From DTYU01 sp040757355 (GTDB taxonomy: Bacteria; Bacillota; Desulfotomaculia; Desulfotomaculales; Ammonificaceae), in the NCBI GenBank assembly GCA_040757355.1, contig JBFLWY010000026.1, positions 1-43,961 on the forward strand: a stretch of 43,961 bases of DNA. Direction: 5' to 3'. This document shows, in pieces, positions 17,266-25,090 of the stretch. Under the pieces are notes generated by a model. It searched no databases. It was not told the DNA's origin and saw nothing but the letters and a program-made list of their open reading frames with translations. The position numbers and the translations under genes are program-made. The first letter of the stretch is position 1. The number at the start of each line of letters is the position of its first letter.

Positions 17266-17759
17266 TTCCAGCTACACCTTACTCCTATTATATCATCCTA
17301 TGCTGTTGAAGCCGCAGCGCAGTCCAGGATACATTGATGAGGCACTTTACACCTAAACTAACCTCCGTATCCGGCTCCTGTTTTATCGTGGCGCTTCAGT
17401 TCCCGCACAAACTCTAGCTTGCCGTATTTCCCGACGATACAGACGCGTTTTAGCAAAACTCATTCTTATAGACACATTCTAATAAGCAGGCGATATTCCT
17501 TCTTGCCAACCACCGGTTAGTTTTGCTTACTCTACGCGGCTTGCATGGGAAGTCCTTTTTCCGGTGCCTTAAGTCGATAACGGCAGCGGCCTTGATTTGT
17601 AATTCGGACTCAGGACTCGGGACTCGTGACTCAGAACTCAGCGGTATTTACCGGAAACGGCCATCAGCCTTATTCCGGCCTACTCTAAACGTTGAACGTT
17701 GAACGTAGAGCGTAGAGCAGACTTAAAAAGTCTTTCAGTATAAGCTTGAACCACAAAGG
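17266..17759. other. Non-coding region with repeats upstream of whiA
   Basis: No supported gene. A minus-strand stretch (about 17360-17460) could encode some 32 residues (VCIVGKYGKLEFVREL), but it has only a TTG start with no ribosome site and may be a gene remnant. From 17610 to 17640 there are iterations of GGACTC/GGACTCG. From 17680 a copy of the composite repeat begins. Confidence 0.4.
17685..17752 (+). repeat. Composite intergenic repeat, 3' half
   Basis: AAACGTTGAACGTTGAACG is followed by GTAGAGC iterations, then the hairpin AGACTTAAAAAGTCT, then TTCAGTATAAGCTTGAAC. The hairpin occupies the place of GGACC-loop-GGTCC in other copies but has different stem bases that still pair. Confidence 0.65.
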
Positions 17760-18677
17760 TCAGGCTCGTGGATGAGAAACATCGTATACCTCCCGGAGCC
17801 TCTTGCGGGTAATGTGAGTATATATCTGGGTGGTACCGATATCGGCGTGTCCTAAGAGTTCCTGGACAACCCGCAGGTCTGCCCCGTTCTCCAACAGGTG
17901 GGTCGCAAAGGAATGTCTCAGCGTATGGGGGGAGAGCTTCTTATTGACACCTGCAGTTTTGGCGTAGCCTTTCAGTATCTTCCAAAATGCCTGTCTGGTC
18001 AACCTTTCACCCCGGCGGTTTACAAACAACGCCTTGCCACCCCAACCGCCAGTTAATACCGGTCTTCCCCGTTCCAGGTAGTCGGCAAGGCATCGCAGCG
18101 CAATCCGCCCCAACGGAACTACCCGTTCCCGTGCCCCTTTACCAAAGACGCGGACGTAGCCGGCTTCGGAGTTAACACTCTCGATGTCAAGCCCGACAAG
18201 CTCGGAAACGCGAAGCCCGGTGGCATAAGCCATCTCGAGCATTGCTCTGTCCCTTAACCCTATTGGAGTATTGCAGCGCGGGGCGACCAGCAGTTTCTCG
18301 ACGTCCTGCTGCGTCAAGACCCTCGGCAGCCGCTGGATCAGCTTTGGGGAACTGAGTTCCGCAGTCGGGTCCTCGTCCAAGTAATTAACCCGGGCCAAAA
18401 AGCTGAAAAACGCTTTAAGCGCTGCCAACCGTCGGGCGACCGTCGCAGCAGTGAGCCCCTTGCGCTGGAGATCCAATAGATAGGCCAGAAGAGCGTCCCG
18501 CAGGCTGTCAGGTACCGCAAACCGGCGTTTCTTAACGAACTCGTTGAAGTGGGCAAGGTCAGACCGGTAAGCCAGAACGGTGTTGTGAGCCAATCCACGT
18601 TCAACCCGCAGGTAGTCGAGAAATTCCTGAAGCCAACCCTGCAGCAACCCACTCTCTCCCCTTGCGGTTTCAAACAC
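17760..18677 (-). CDS. xerD: Site-specific tyrosine recombinase XerD
   Basis: A 305-residue integrase-family recombinase that resolves chromosome dimers at dif. The catalytic set is complete: R156 (ATGLRVSEL), K180 (VFGKGARERVVPLG), H251 and R254 (HTLRHSFATHLL), H277 (LGHADIGTTQ) and Y286 (QIYTH). The N-terminal SAM-like core-binding domain spans about 12-100. The start is a GTG at 18677, with GGAGG about 13 bases upstream. The neighbourhood with spoIIM matches the spoIIM-fur-yqzK-xerD order of Bacilli and Clostridia. No partner xerC or dif site is evident. Confidence 0.93.
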   Translation of the reverse strand: MFETARGESGLLQGWLQEFLDYLRVERGLAHNTVLAYRSDLAHFNEFVKKRRFAVPDSLRDALLAYLLDLQRKGLTAATVARRLAALKAFFSFLARVNYLDEDPTAELSSPKLIQRLPRVLTQQDVEKLLVAPRCNTPIGLRDRAMLEMAYATGLRVSELVGLDIESVNSEAGYVRVFGKGARERVVPLGRIALRCLADYLERGRPVLTGGWGGKALFVNRRGERLTRQAFWKILKGYAKTAGVNKKLSPHTLRHSFATHLLENGADLRVVQELLGHADIGTTQIYTHITRKRLREVYDVSHPRA

Positions 18678-19052
18678 ATAATGCCGACGCGCCTCCGGCC
18701 ACTGGGACCGTGAAAGAACCGCGCCAGAGTCTTTTCAACCGGTGTATCTTCCGAAGCGCTTATCGCTAAGAAGCGTTGTCTTTTGTGACACCTGCAGTGT
18801 CACCTTCAGAGTATAAAATAGGCTTTCCCGATTTCCCGGACCCGCGACTCGGGACTTTTTTCGGGATAGGTTGGGTCTCACGCTTAGGTTAATATTTTTG
18901 TTAAAGCTGAGAGTTCTACCAAAAAATAAAAAATCCTTCTCAGATAACCAGAAGGAGAATGCAAACTGAAGTTTTAATCATGAACCGCCGTGATAGAAGC
19001 AGGGTGAGCTCCGCCCACGAAAAAAGAGAAGTAAAACAGATAGTTTGAATCA
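18678..19052. other. Non-coding region between xerD and the small membrane gene
   Basis: It holds a perfect 7-bp palindrome GTGACAC-CTGCA-GTGTCAC (18785-18803), which matches the 5' end of the composite repeat, and a minus-strand terminator (18921-18956). No gene is seen. Confidence 0.45.
18921..18956 (-). terminator. Rho-independent terminator of the spoIIM / small-protein unit
   Basis: On the minus strand TCCTTCT, loop GGTTATCTG, AGAAGGA is followed by TTTTTTATTTTTTGG. It lies about 100 bases after the 81-residue gene. Confidence 0.8.
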
Positions 19053-19298
19053 TTATTCGCCGCAATAGTACTGTTTGAGCTTGGTTATTAAGAACCAGTT
19101 CTCTCCGTTCGCGGTCGTGGAAAGCCCCTGGTTGCCAAATTTCTCGTGCTGCTGTATCTCCTTGTTTGCCACAGTTTCATCTGTTCGGATTACTCCATAA
19201 ACAGCTACAAGCAAGCTGAAAAAAAGAGCCAGGAGTAAAAGTACCCTCACAGTTCGTAGCATGTGTTCTCGCAGCCGGATCAGGAGCAAAACGACCAC
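19053..19298 (-). CDS. Small single-pass membrane protein (yqzK-like position)
   Basis: An 81-residue protein with one membrane helix at about 14-34 (TVRVLLLLALFFSLLVAVYG) and a polar C-terminal part presumably outside. The GTG start at 19298 has a clear GGAGG eight bases upstream, and a good promoter lies at 19390-19417, so I regard it as real. In Bacillus a small DUF4227 (YqzK) membrane protein sits at this place between spoIIM/fur and xerD. Membership of that family is only inferred from position and topology; I do not recognise the sequence. Confidence 0.6.
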   Translation of the reverse strand: MVVLLLIRLREHMLRTVRVLLLLALFFSLLVAVYGVIRTDETVANKEIQQHEKFGNQGLSTTANGENWFLITKLKQYYCGE

Positions 19299-19389
19299 TT
19301 TTGTTCCTCCTTTTTTCTCAATTATAGGCGGCGTTATTTCAAAAACGAGCAGGTTTTACAGTACCAAGGAAAGGTTCTAAGTGGCTTTA

Positions 19390-19417
19390 CTATTAAGAGT
19401 TTGCCTCATTATGTCAA
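19390..19417 (-). promoter_or_regulatory. Sigma-A-type promoter of the 81-residue gene
   Basis: On the minus strand TTGACA (19417-19412), a 16-base spacer, then TAATAG (19395-19390). It lies about 90 bases upstream of the GTG start, in the gap after spoIIM. Confidence 0.55.
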
Positions 19418-19458
19418 CTCTCCGCTTTCCGTGTTTATTCGACCAAAGATATCCGGCG

Positions 19459-20139
19459 TCACTCCAGTAACGGTAACACGACACCCGCAACACCCGGTAC
19501 AGCGTACGCTTCGATCACTCCGGCACCCAGGGCGGCGGCGGTTAGCAGCGCCATCATCCCCGTATAACGGAGGAACCATGGAAAGACTGCTGTATCCGGA
19601 TGAAACCCCCGGCGTATCAAGAGCAGGGAAAACGAGAGCGAGGCCACTGCCCCGACGATAAAAACCGCCAGGAGAATCACGTTTTGCGGGAATATCTCCG
19701 CCAGGATCAACCCGAAACCGTACGCGCCCTTGCTTTGAACCAGGAATCCCCCGGTGAAACCCAGGGCGTACCCGCGCAGAAACAGTACCCCGGCCACAAC
19801 AGGCATTCCGATTACAGTGAGTCCCGCGACGTACATCACCCCCAGGGGTAGGGTGTTTCGCAGCGCGGCCTGGCGGAAAATGGCTTTTTTATCCTTGTCA
19901 GAAACCTGTCCCAGCGCCGTCAGCGGACTGATGAACTCCTCCAATTGGGCCGCTTCTGTCTTCTCGAGCCGGGAAGCACTTTCGACCCCCCAGAAGAGTC
20001 CCGACCCGAAAACAACCAAAGCAATAAGATACAAAAGCCAACAACGCCGTAAAGATGATAACCACAGGCCCCTGAGAATTTGACCCAAGCCGTGTGCAGG
20101 TCTCTGGATAAGGAGGTAACGGTGGATCAATCGCACCAC
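19459..20139 (-). CDS. spoIIM: Stage II sporulation protein M
   Basis: A polytopic membrane protein of 226 residues. SpoIIM with SpoIID and SpoIIP drives septal peptidoglycan removal and engulfment. The N-terminal cytoplasmic part leads to a helix (LLYLIALVVFGSGLFWG, about 35-52), and further helices follow. The family-typical RGYALGFTGGFLVQSKGAYG lies near 125-145. The start is one of two tandem GTGs (20139/20136) with a weak ribosome site. It is upstream of the small membrane gene and xerD, the usual order. Confidence 0.88.
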   Translation of the reverse strand: MVRLIHRYLLIQRPAHGLGQILRGLWLSSLRRCWLLYLIALVVFGSGLFWGVESASRLEKTEAAQLEEFISPLTALGQVSDKDKKAIFRQAALRNTLPLGVMYVAGLTVIGMPVVAGVLFLRGYALGFTGGFLVQSKGAYGFGLILAEIFPQNVILLAVFIVGAVASLSFSLLLIRRGFHPDTAVFPWFLRYTGMMALLTAAALGAGVIEAYAVPGVAGVVLPLLE

Positions 20140-20488
20140 TCCCGCCGCTGTCCGGGCGTTTCGACGACCCCTGCTGTCCTGTCCAATCCTATGCCTTTCG
20201 AATCACCGATATTCCGGAGTAACTATTCAGTCACCGTGCAGGGTGCGTCGATGCAGGCTGAGCAGCTACATTCCGGGTAGTAAATCGGGCAAAACCGCAC
20301 AGCGAACATGAAAGCTGCCGACGCAAGGATTTAAGCGCATCCCTGAAGAACAACGGTAATAGCAGCGAAGACCAAGAAGAAATACTCACTTACAGCCGAT
20401 AACTAATATAGAAAAGTATAAACGGCGGGCCACCCGAGTAATATTTAGCCGGAAGCGAGGCTCATCTCCAGTCAAGGGGGTCGTCGTT

Positions 20489-20620
20489 ATGAAACAAGTT
20501 GTACTCCCGTACGCCGTATACATCAGTGGTCCGGCATGGAAGGTGTTCGGCTATATCGCGGAACTCTGCGCTGAGCGAGAGGCTACGCTAAAAGATTATT
20601 TAAAAGTCTGTATTCATTAG
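20489..20620 (+). CDS. Possible small protein of 43 residues
   Basis: ATG at 20489 with AAGGGGG about eight bases upstream; stop at 20620. The product begins MKQVVLPYAVYISGPAWKVF and continues with a Glu/Ala-rich helical stretch (IAELCAEREATLKDYL). I do not recognise it. In favour are the ribosome site, the ATG and the mixed polar/apolar composition. Against are its short length and the surrounding repeat-rich, gene-poor DNA. It could also be the leftover of a decayed gene. Confidence 0.35.
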   Translation: MKQVVLPYAVYISGPAWKVFGYIAELCAEREATLKDYLKVCIH

Positions 20621-20624
20621 TCTT

Positions 20625-20695
20625 CGCAGGAGTGCCAAATGCAGCAGGCCGCATAACGAAAAATGAAAATGGCCTCTCTGCCGGTTATCCCACGG
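20625..20695 (+). repeat. Composite-repeat module with mini-ORF and GAATGAAAATGG-like core
   Basis: AGGAGTGCCAAATGCAGCAG is followed by GCCGCATAACG and then AAATGAAAATGGCCTCTCTG and CCGGTTATCCCACGG. The second half matches 13391-13422. The first half matches 22061-22090. No 100-bp element is attached here, unlike the copies at 6191 and 13377. Confidence 0.55.
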
Positions 20696-20705
20696 CACGT
20701 CAGAT

Positions 20706-21806
20706 TTATACCGCCGCGAGTTCGGTAGCTATAGCACCGGCTGCGCCTGCAGCGAGAAAGAACTCCGGTTCGGCCTCGCGTCCCCGGCCCATCGTGCTGA
20801 CCCGTAGCTCGAGTTCGTCCAGTGAGTCAAAGGTATCGGCGGCATCGACGGTCACCAGCCGGTGGCGCTCTGTCACCCTAGCAGACACAAGCTGATCGTT
20901 CACGAGTGCCGCCTTCTCTGCCGCCATTGCGGGTACCGGAATGGTGGCCGGTGCAAGCGCCACCCGCCCGAGCGCGGTGAGGGTGTGGTGGCTCACCCCC
21001 AGGTGCCGGGGGCGCGGGTCGGCGAAGCTCAGGCGCAGGACTGCCACCGGCCGGCCGCCCAGGACGTGCGCGGCGTTCACGATTTCCCCCTGCTCGATGG
21101 CGGTGGTGCCGAAACGCGTACCGGTTCCCACCACTCCGGGGCCCATACCGGCCACAATGACATCCGCATTGCCCGCGTATTTTGCAGTAAGTAGCCCGCT
21201 GTAAATGTTTACCGCTTCGAAATCGCCGCCGAAGGCGTGCCCGACCGTAACCGTCGCCGCCAGCAGCCCTTTCTCTTTCAACGTTGTGACCGTGCGGGAG
21301 AACGAAGCCGGCAGCGCCGCACCGTCGGTCATCACATAAACGAGGCGGAACCTCCCTCCCCCGCGCTTCCAGACCGCTGCCGCGACCGGAGCCAACTGGC
21401 TGTGCAGTTCCAGCGCAATCACCGGTGTACCGGCGAGGCTGTCAGCCTCCCGGAGGAGACTGTGGTAAGGGCTTTCCGGTTCCTCGGCGGAAAGGACCTT
21501 TATCTGCAACGGGGTGTAACGGAGTTTCATGATGTGGCCTTCGTCCGGGGCATCAGCCGCCACCCGGCCCAGGCGGGAAATAACGAAATGGTAGCCGCCG
21601 CTGCCAAGGCCCTTCGCAACCGCGGTGGTGTTCAGCAGCACCTCGTCTCCCGGCTCGAGCCCCCCGGTGAACGCGGTATATGCAATCGCTTTTTCCTCAC
21701 GGTCTTCTGTTTTTACCAGCACTTCGACCACTCCCGGCCGTGACGATATGGTTTTAGTTACCGTGCCGGGACGGATGCGTACCAGCGGATGAGTCTCTCT
21801 TTTCAT
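20706..21806 (-). CDS. DUF3866 family protein
   Basis: A 366-residue protein of the DUF3866 family, found mainly in Firmicutes and Actinobacteria with no assigned function. The diagnostic N-terminal part is LEPGDEVLLNTTAVAKGLGSGGYHFVI, split here by ordinary spacing; later parts include VAGMGPGVVGTGTRFGTTAIEQG and a histidine-containing SHHTLTALGRV. There are no membrane segments. The start is an ATG at 21806 with a weak upstream site. The family often neighbours spoIIM and xerD in Clostridia, as here. Confidence 0.85.
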   Translation of the reverse strand: MKRETHPLVRIRPGTVTKTISSRPGVVEVLVKTEDREEKAIAYTAFTGGLEPGDEVLLNTTAVAKGLGSGGYHFVISRLGRVAADAPDEGHIMKLRYTPLQIKVLSAEEPESPYHSLLREADSLAGTPVIALELHSQLAPVAAAVWKRGGGRFRLVYVMTDGAALPASFSRTVTTLKEKGLLAATVTVGHAFGGDFEAVNIYSGLLTAKYAGNADVIVAGMGPGVVGTGTRFGTTAIEQGEIVNAAHVLGGRPVAVLRLSFADPRPRHLGVSHHTLTALGRVALAPATIPVPAMAAEKAALVNDQLVSARVTERHRLVTVDAADTFDSLDELELRVSTMGRGREAEPEFFLAAGAAGAIATELAAV

Positions 21807-22215
21807 TGACGCCCACCATTCCCCCTGTTATACTCAAACCCAAACCTTTTCTTTATAACGTCGAACGCCAAATAGTAAACGCTAAACGTTACACCCTCAT
21901 CCCCAAAGGAGTTGACAACGCCGCCGGAGGCGACACCACGAAGGATGAAAATGGTCTTGTTGCGGTTATACCGTATACGTGTACCTTGGCTTTTAACTTC
22001 GAACTTTGAACTAACCTTAAAGTCAGTCCTTCTGAGCCTAACTTAGAACTATTTTCAAAGGAGTGCCCCATGCGGTAAGCCGCACAACGAAGAGTGAAAA
22101 ATTTAGTTGCCTGTCCCTGGTCTTTTATAAACGTCGAACGTAGAACGTCGAACGGACCCTAAAGGTCTATCACTTTCAGCCTAACGTTGAACTATTTTCG
22201 GAGGAGGCCTATGGT
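21807..22215. repeat. Two successive copies of the composite intergenic repeat before rqcH
   Basis: Copy 1 (about 21915-22078) starts with TTGACAACGCCGCCGGAGGC, then GATGAAAATGG, a GGTTATACCG core, TTCGAAC iterations, and ends AACTATTTTCAAAGGAGTG. Copy 2 (about 22085-22207) begins near GAAGAGTGAAAAATTT, continues with AACGTCGAACG iterations, the hairpin GGACC-ctaaa-GGTCT, and ends AACTATTTTCGGAGGAGG. The end of copy 2 is the ribosome-binding site of rqcH. The end of copy 1 precedes only ATG CGG TAA. Confidence 0.65.
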
Positions 22216-23991
22216 TTGCCTTTCGACGGCCTTGCACTTAACAGCGTAACCCGCGAGTTAAATGCAGCCCTGGCGGGCGGACACATTGAGCGGGTTTACC
22301 AGCCTGCAGCACTGGAAATCGTTTTGGTGGTCCGGAAGAACCGTGAAAAGCATCGCCTCCTGCTTTCAGCAACCGCCGCTGCCGCGCGTGTTCACCTGAC
22401 CCAGTCGGATTATCGTAACCCTGCGCGGGTACCCTTCTTCTGTTCCACTCTCCGGCGCCACCTTGAGGGAACCCGGATAACCTCAGTCACCCAGCCGGGT
22501 CTTGAGCGGGTGCTGCACCTCACGGCAGCAGGCTCGGACGAACTCGGACGCCCGGCAACCTACCTCCTGATTGCTGAAATTATGGGTAAGCACAGTAATA
22601 TTATCCTCCTTAATGCCGATGAAGACAAGATTATCGACGCCGCCAAGCGCTATTCCCATGCTGTCAGCCGGTACCGGGAAGTCCTGCCCGGCCAACCTTA
22701 CATCCCGCCGCCGCCTGCCGGTAAAGAAGACCCCATGGCGGCAATCGCGGAGGGGTTCACAGCCGTCTTAAGCGCGCAGCCCCTGGAAACAGAGGTGGCA
22801 CAGGCCGTCCAGCGGCTTTATCAGGGTTTAAGCCTGTACTCCGCCCGGGAGATCGTCTGCCGGGCCGAACTTCCTCCGGATCTGACCGTAGGCGAATGCG
22901 GACTTTACGAGTACCGGCGGCTCTATGCGTCACTGTCAGCTCTCGTCTCTGCTGTAACAGGCGGCTCCGAATCGCCGACGCTGGTAATCCGTAACGGGTC
23001 ACCGGTAGAATTTGCTCCATTCAACCCGTGCCAGGAACATGGCGACAGGATGCATGCTCCGATGAACGAGGTTGTAGACCGGTTCTACCTTGCGCGGTCC
23101 AGAACGGCGGCGTTCAGCGCACAGCGCCGCCGTCTTGAGCAATGCGTCCAAAAGGAAATAAACCGTTTGAACCGGAAGCTCGAGAGCATCAAGGGCATTT
23201 TGGTCGACCCCGATCCGGAACGCTTCCGGCTGTACGGGGAATTGCTCACCGCCAACCTCTACCGGCTTCAGCCCGGGTCCAAGGAAGCGGAGTTGGAAAA
23301 CTTCTATTTACCCTACGCTCCTCCGGTCACCATACCCCTTGACCCGCTCCTGACCCCGGCACAGAACGCGCAGCGGTATTTCAAAAAGTACGCAAAGGCC
23401 CGAGCGGCCTACCGGCACGCCGAGCAGGAAAGGGAGCGGGTGGTTGCAGAGCTTGCGTACCTGACGAGTGTTGCCACCGCTGTCGAACAAGGTACAAGTC
23501 TGGAAGACCTGTTAGATGTTACGGAGGAGCTTGCTGGGCAAGGATATTTGCCCGTTCAAGGGGGTAAAGAAAAAATCGAAATAAAAGAACCGCAACCGCT
23601 CAAGCTCCTTTCCGCCGACGGAGTTCCTATTCTGGTCGGCAAAAACAACCGGCAGAACGACTACGTCACCTTCCGGCTTGCCGCCGCCGGCGATATATGG
23701 CTACACGCTCGCGGTGTGCCCGGGGCACACGTCATCCTCAAGACCGGTGGACGTGAGCCGTCCGGCACAGCGCTCGCCGAAGCGGCAGCGCTGGCCGCCT
23801 ATTTCAGCCAGGCCCGCCGGAGTACTAATGTTCCCGTGGACTGGACCCGCCGCGCCAATGTGCAGCGTCCCAAAGGCGCCCGTCCGGGTTTCGTCACTTA
23901 CTCCGGTGAGAAGACCCTTTATGCCGACCCCGGGACGGCTCAAGTCCTTTTGAACCGGCAGTCAGAGGAGCCTCCCGGTTCACAGACTTAA
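22216..23991 (+). CDS. rqcH: NFACT / Rqc2 homologue RqcH (FbpA-like)
   Basis: A 591-residue NFACT protein. RqcH binds obstructed 50S subunits and recruits tRNA-Ala to add alanine tails in ribosome-associated quality control. The NFACT-N domain starts MPFDGLALNSVTRELNAAL, the central coiled coil lies around 300-330 and 395-425, and NFACT-R near 495-510 reads GDIWLHARGVPGAHVIL with the conserved D-W-H. The start is a TTG at 22216, nine bases after GGAGGAGG; an out-of-frame ATG at 22211 is ignored. The ribosome site is supplied by the upstream repeat. The 3' end overlaps the convergent PDGLE gene by four bases. Confidence 0.93.
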   Translation: MPFDGLALNSVTRELNAALAGGHIERVYQPAALEIVLVVRKNREKHRLLLSATAAAARVHLTQSDYRNPARVPFFCSTLRRHLEGTRITSVTQPGLERVLHLTAAGSDELGRPATYLLIAEIMGKHSNIILLNADEDKIIDAAKRYSHAVSRYREVLPGQPYIPPPPAGKEDPMAAIAEGFTAVLSAQPLETEVAQAVQRLYQGLSLYSAREIVCRAELPPDLTVGECGLYEYRRLYASLSALVSAVTGGSESPTLVIRNGSPVEFAPFNPCQEHGDRMHAPMNEVVDRFYLARSRTAAFSAQRRRLEQCVQKEINRLNRKLESIKGILVDPDPERFRLYGELLTANLYRLQPGSKEAELENFYLPYAPPVTIPLDPLLTPAQNAQRYFKKYAKARAAYRHAEQERERVVAELAYLTSVATAVEQGTSLEDLLDVTEELAGQGYLPVQGGKEKIEIKEPQPLKLLSADGVPILVGKNNRQNDYVTFRLAAAGDIWLHARGVPGAHVILKTGGREPSGTALAEAAALAAYFSQARRSTNVPVDWTRRANVQRPKGARPGFVTYSGEKTLYADPGTAQVLLNRQSEEPPGSQT

Positions 23992-24302
23992 CCGCCCTTG
24001 CCTTTATCCGGACCGGCGCTGTGGCGTCGCCTCAATATCCGGCTGATACCGTAAGCGGCCGCAAATGTGATCAGCGTGCCCGTAATTCCGGCTACTGCAG
24101 TAGCCGTCCCCTCGCTTTTCAGACCGGGCGCGGCATAATCCGGTATGGGAGCGCGAACGACCTCCTTCCCCTCGCCCTTGCTGATAAACCCTTTGGTCTC
24201 GGCGACCTTTTCCAGGCCGTCGGGATAGGGCGAAGCAAAAGGCGATAGAATACCCGCAATGATAATTGCCGCAAAAAGGCCGATCCATATCTCCTTACGC
24301 AT
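23988..24302 (-). CDS. PDGLE-domain component of a cobalt/nickel ECF transporter (CbiN-like)
   Basis: A small membrane protein of about 104 residues. An N-terminal helix (IWIGLFAAIIIAGILSPFA) leads to the name-giving SPYPDGLEKVAE, then a linker, and a second helix (about 75-92) followed by a basic tail. PDGLE proteins replace or accompany CbiN and assist CbiM in binding Co2+ or Ni2+. I choose the ATG at 24302, which has GAGGTG six bases upstream overlapping the cbiM stop; a GTG at 24311 is the alternative. It is coupled to cbiM. Confidence 0.85.
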   Translation of the reverse strand: MRKEIWIGLFAAIIIAGILSPFASPYPDGLEKVAETKGFISKGEGKEVVRAPIPDYAAPGLKSEGTATAVAGITGTLITFAAAYGISRILRRRHSAGPDKGKGG

Positions 24303-24312
24303 CCTAATCACC

Positions 24313-24936
24313 TCACACCTTGACTATTTCAGTCAATAAATGGGATTTGACCCGCGCGAGGTAACCGACGACCGCAGCAGTGATCACGCCTTCACCGATC
24401 CCGATGAAAAAATGCCAGAAGAGCATGGCAGGCAGCACAACCGGTAGCGGGCTGGTCCCTGAAACTGTAAGTTCCACCGCGCAGGCGGCAGATGCGGCAA
24501 GCACGGAAAACCATGCTGCAATAAACGAAGCCGCAACACTTCCAAAGCCTCGTAATGAGTTATAAACCGCGTAGCCTAAAAAGGGCGCAATGATCCCCAT
24601 ATTCAGGATGTTAGCTCCCAAAGCGGTAACGCCGCCGTCGTTGAAAAGAAAGCATTGGATCAGCAGGATTACCGTCATTATGATGCTCGCGGTGAAAGGA
24701 CCGAACAGCACCGCGGCCAGAACGCCGCCGATCAAGTGGCCCGATGTTCCCCCGATAACCGGAAAGTTTATCATTTGGGCGGCAAAGATAAAGGCCGCCA
24801 TGACCCCGATCAGAGGAACCTGCTTCTCCGCCAGCTTATCTCTGCTTCTTTTGACTGCTATGCTCAGCAGTCCCGTTGTGACCACACTGCAACCGATCCA
24901 CGTTTTTGGGTCGAGAAAACCGTCGGGGATATGCAT
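24313..24936 (-). CDS. cbiM: Energy-coupling factor substrate-binding protein CbiM/NikM
   Basis: The 207-residue S component of a metal ECF transporter, a polytopic membrane protein. The extreme N-terminus MHIPDGFLD carries the His2 that coordinates the metal in this family, and the GGTSGHLIGGVLAA and HFFIGIGEGVITA segments are typical. The ATG at 24936 has AAGGAGGG six bases upstream, so the critical His2 is preserved. Cobalt or nickel cannot be told apart from sequence. No cobalamin riboswitch is visible upstream. Confidence 0.92.
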   Translation of the reverse strand: MHIPDGFLDPKTWIGCSVVTTGLLSIAVKRSRDKLAEKQVPLIGVMAAFIFAAQMINFPVIGGTSGHLIGGVLAAVLFGPFTASIIMTVILLIQCFLFNDGGVTALGANILNMGIIAPFLGYAVYNSLRGFGSVAASFIAAWFSVLAASAACAVELTVSGTSPLPVVLPAMLFWHFFIGIGEGVITAAVVGYLARVKSHLLTEIVKV

Positions 24937-24955
24937 TTTAACCCTCCTTAAAAAT

Positions 24956-24992
24956 TAAGTTCGAAGTTCGAAGTTCAAGGTTCAAAGTTAGA
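24956..24992. repeat. GTTCGAA iterations in the cbiM/cbiQ divergent region
   Basis: AAGTTCGAAGTTCGAAGTTC and following GTTCAAAGTT are iterations of the same heptamer-like motif (TTCGAAC and relatives) seen at 21990, 31600 and 32945. No full repeat unit is recognisable. Confidence 0.4.
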
Positions 24993-25090
24993 GCTAAAAC
25001 GGATCAAGGTTCAAATTCGGACTCAGGATGACACGGTGCAGGAAAATCCGATTCAACACCGAACTCTACTAACCGAGAAAGGAGACCGCG

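Larger units (their letters stand above)
20140..20705. other. Mostly non-coding region between spoIIM and DUF3866
   Basis: In relatives a Nudix hydrolase gene is often found near here, but none is visible. The stretch holds a possible 43-codon ORF (20489-20620) and a repeat module (20625-20695). The region 20280-20380 contains GGGCAAAACC and GACGCAA strings, which I considered as a riboswitch and rejected. Confidence 0.4.

Noticed and set aside
20280..20380. Possible c-di-GMP (GEMM) riboswitch
   Set aside because: GGGCAAAACC and GACGCAA strings occur in the right order, but the GGC/GCC closing pairs and the second helix cannot be formed; resemblance is too partial. A covariance-model search would decide.
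24937..25090. Cobalamin or nickel-responsive element upstream of cbiM/cbiQ
   Set aside because: No B12-box or NikR-like palindrome could be found; only GTTCGAA iterations are present.
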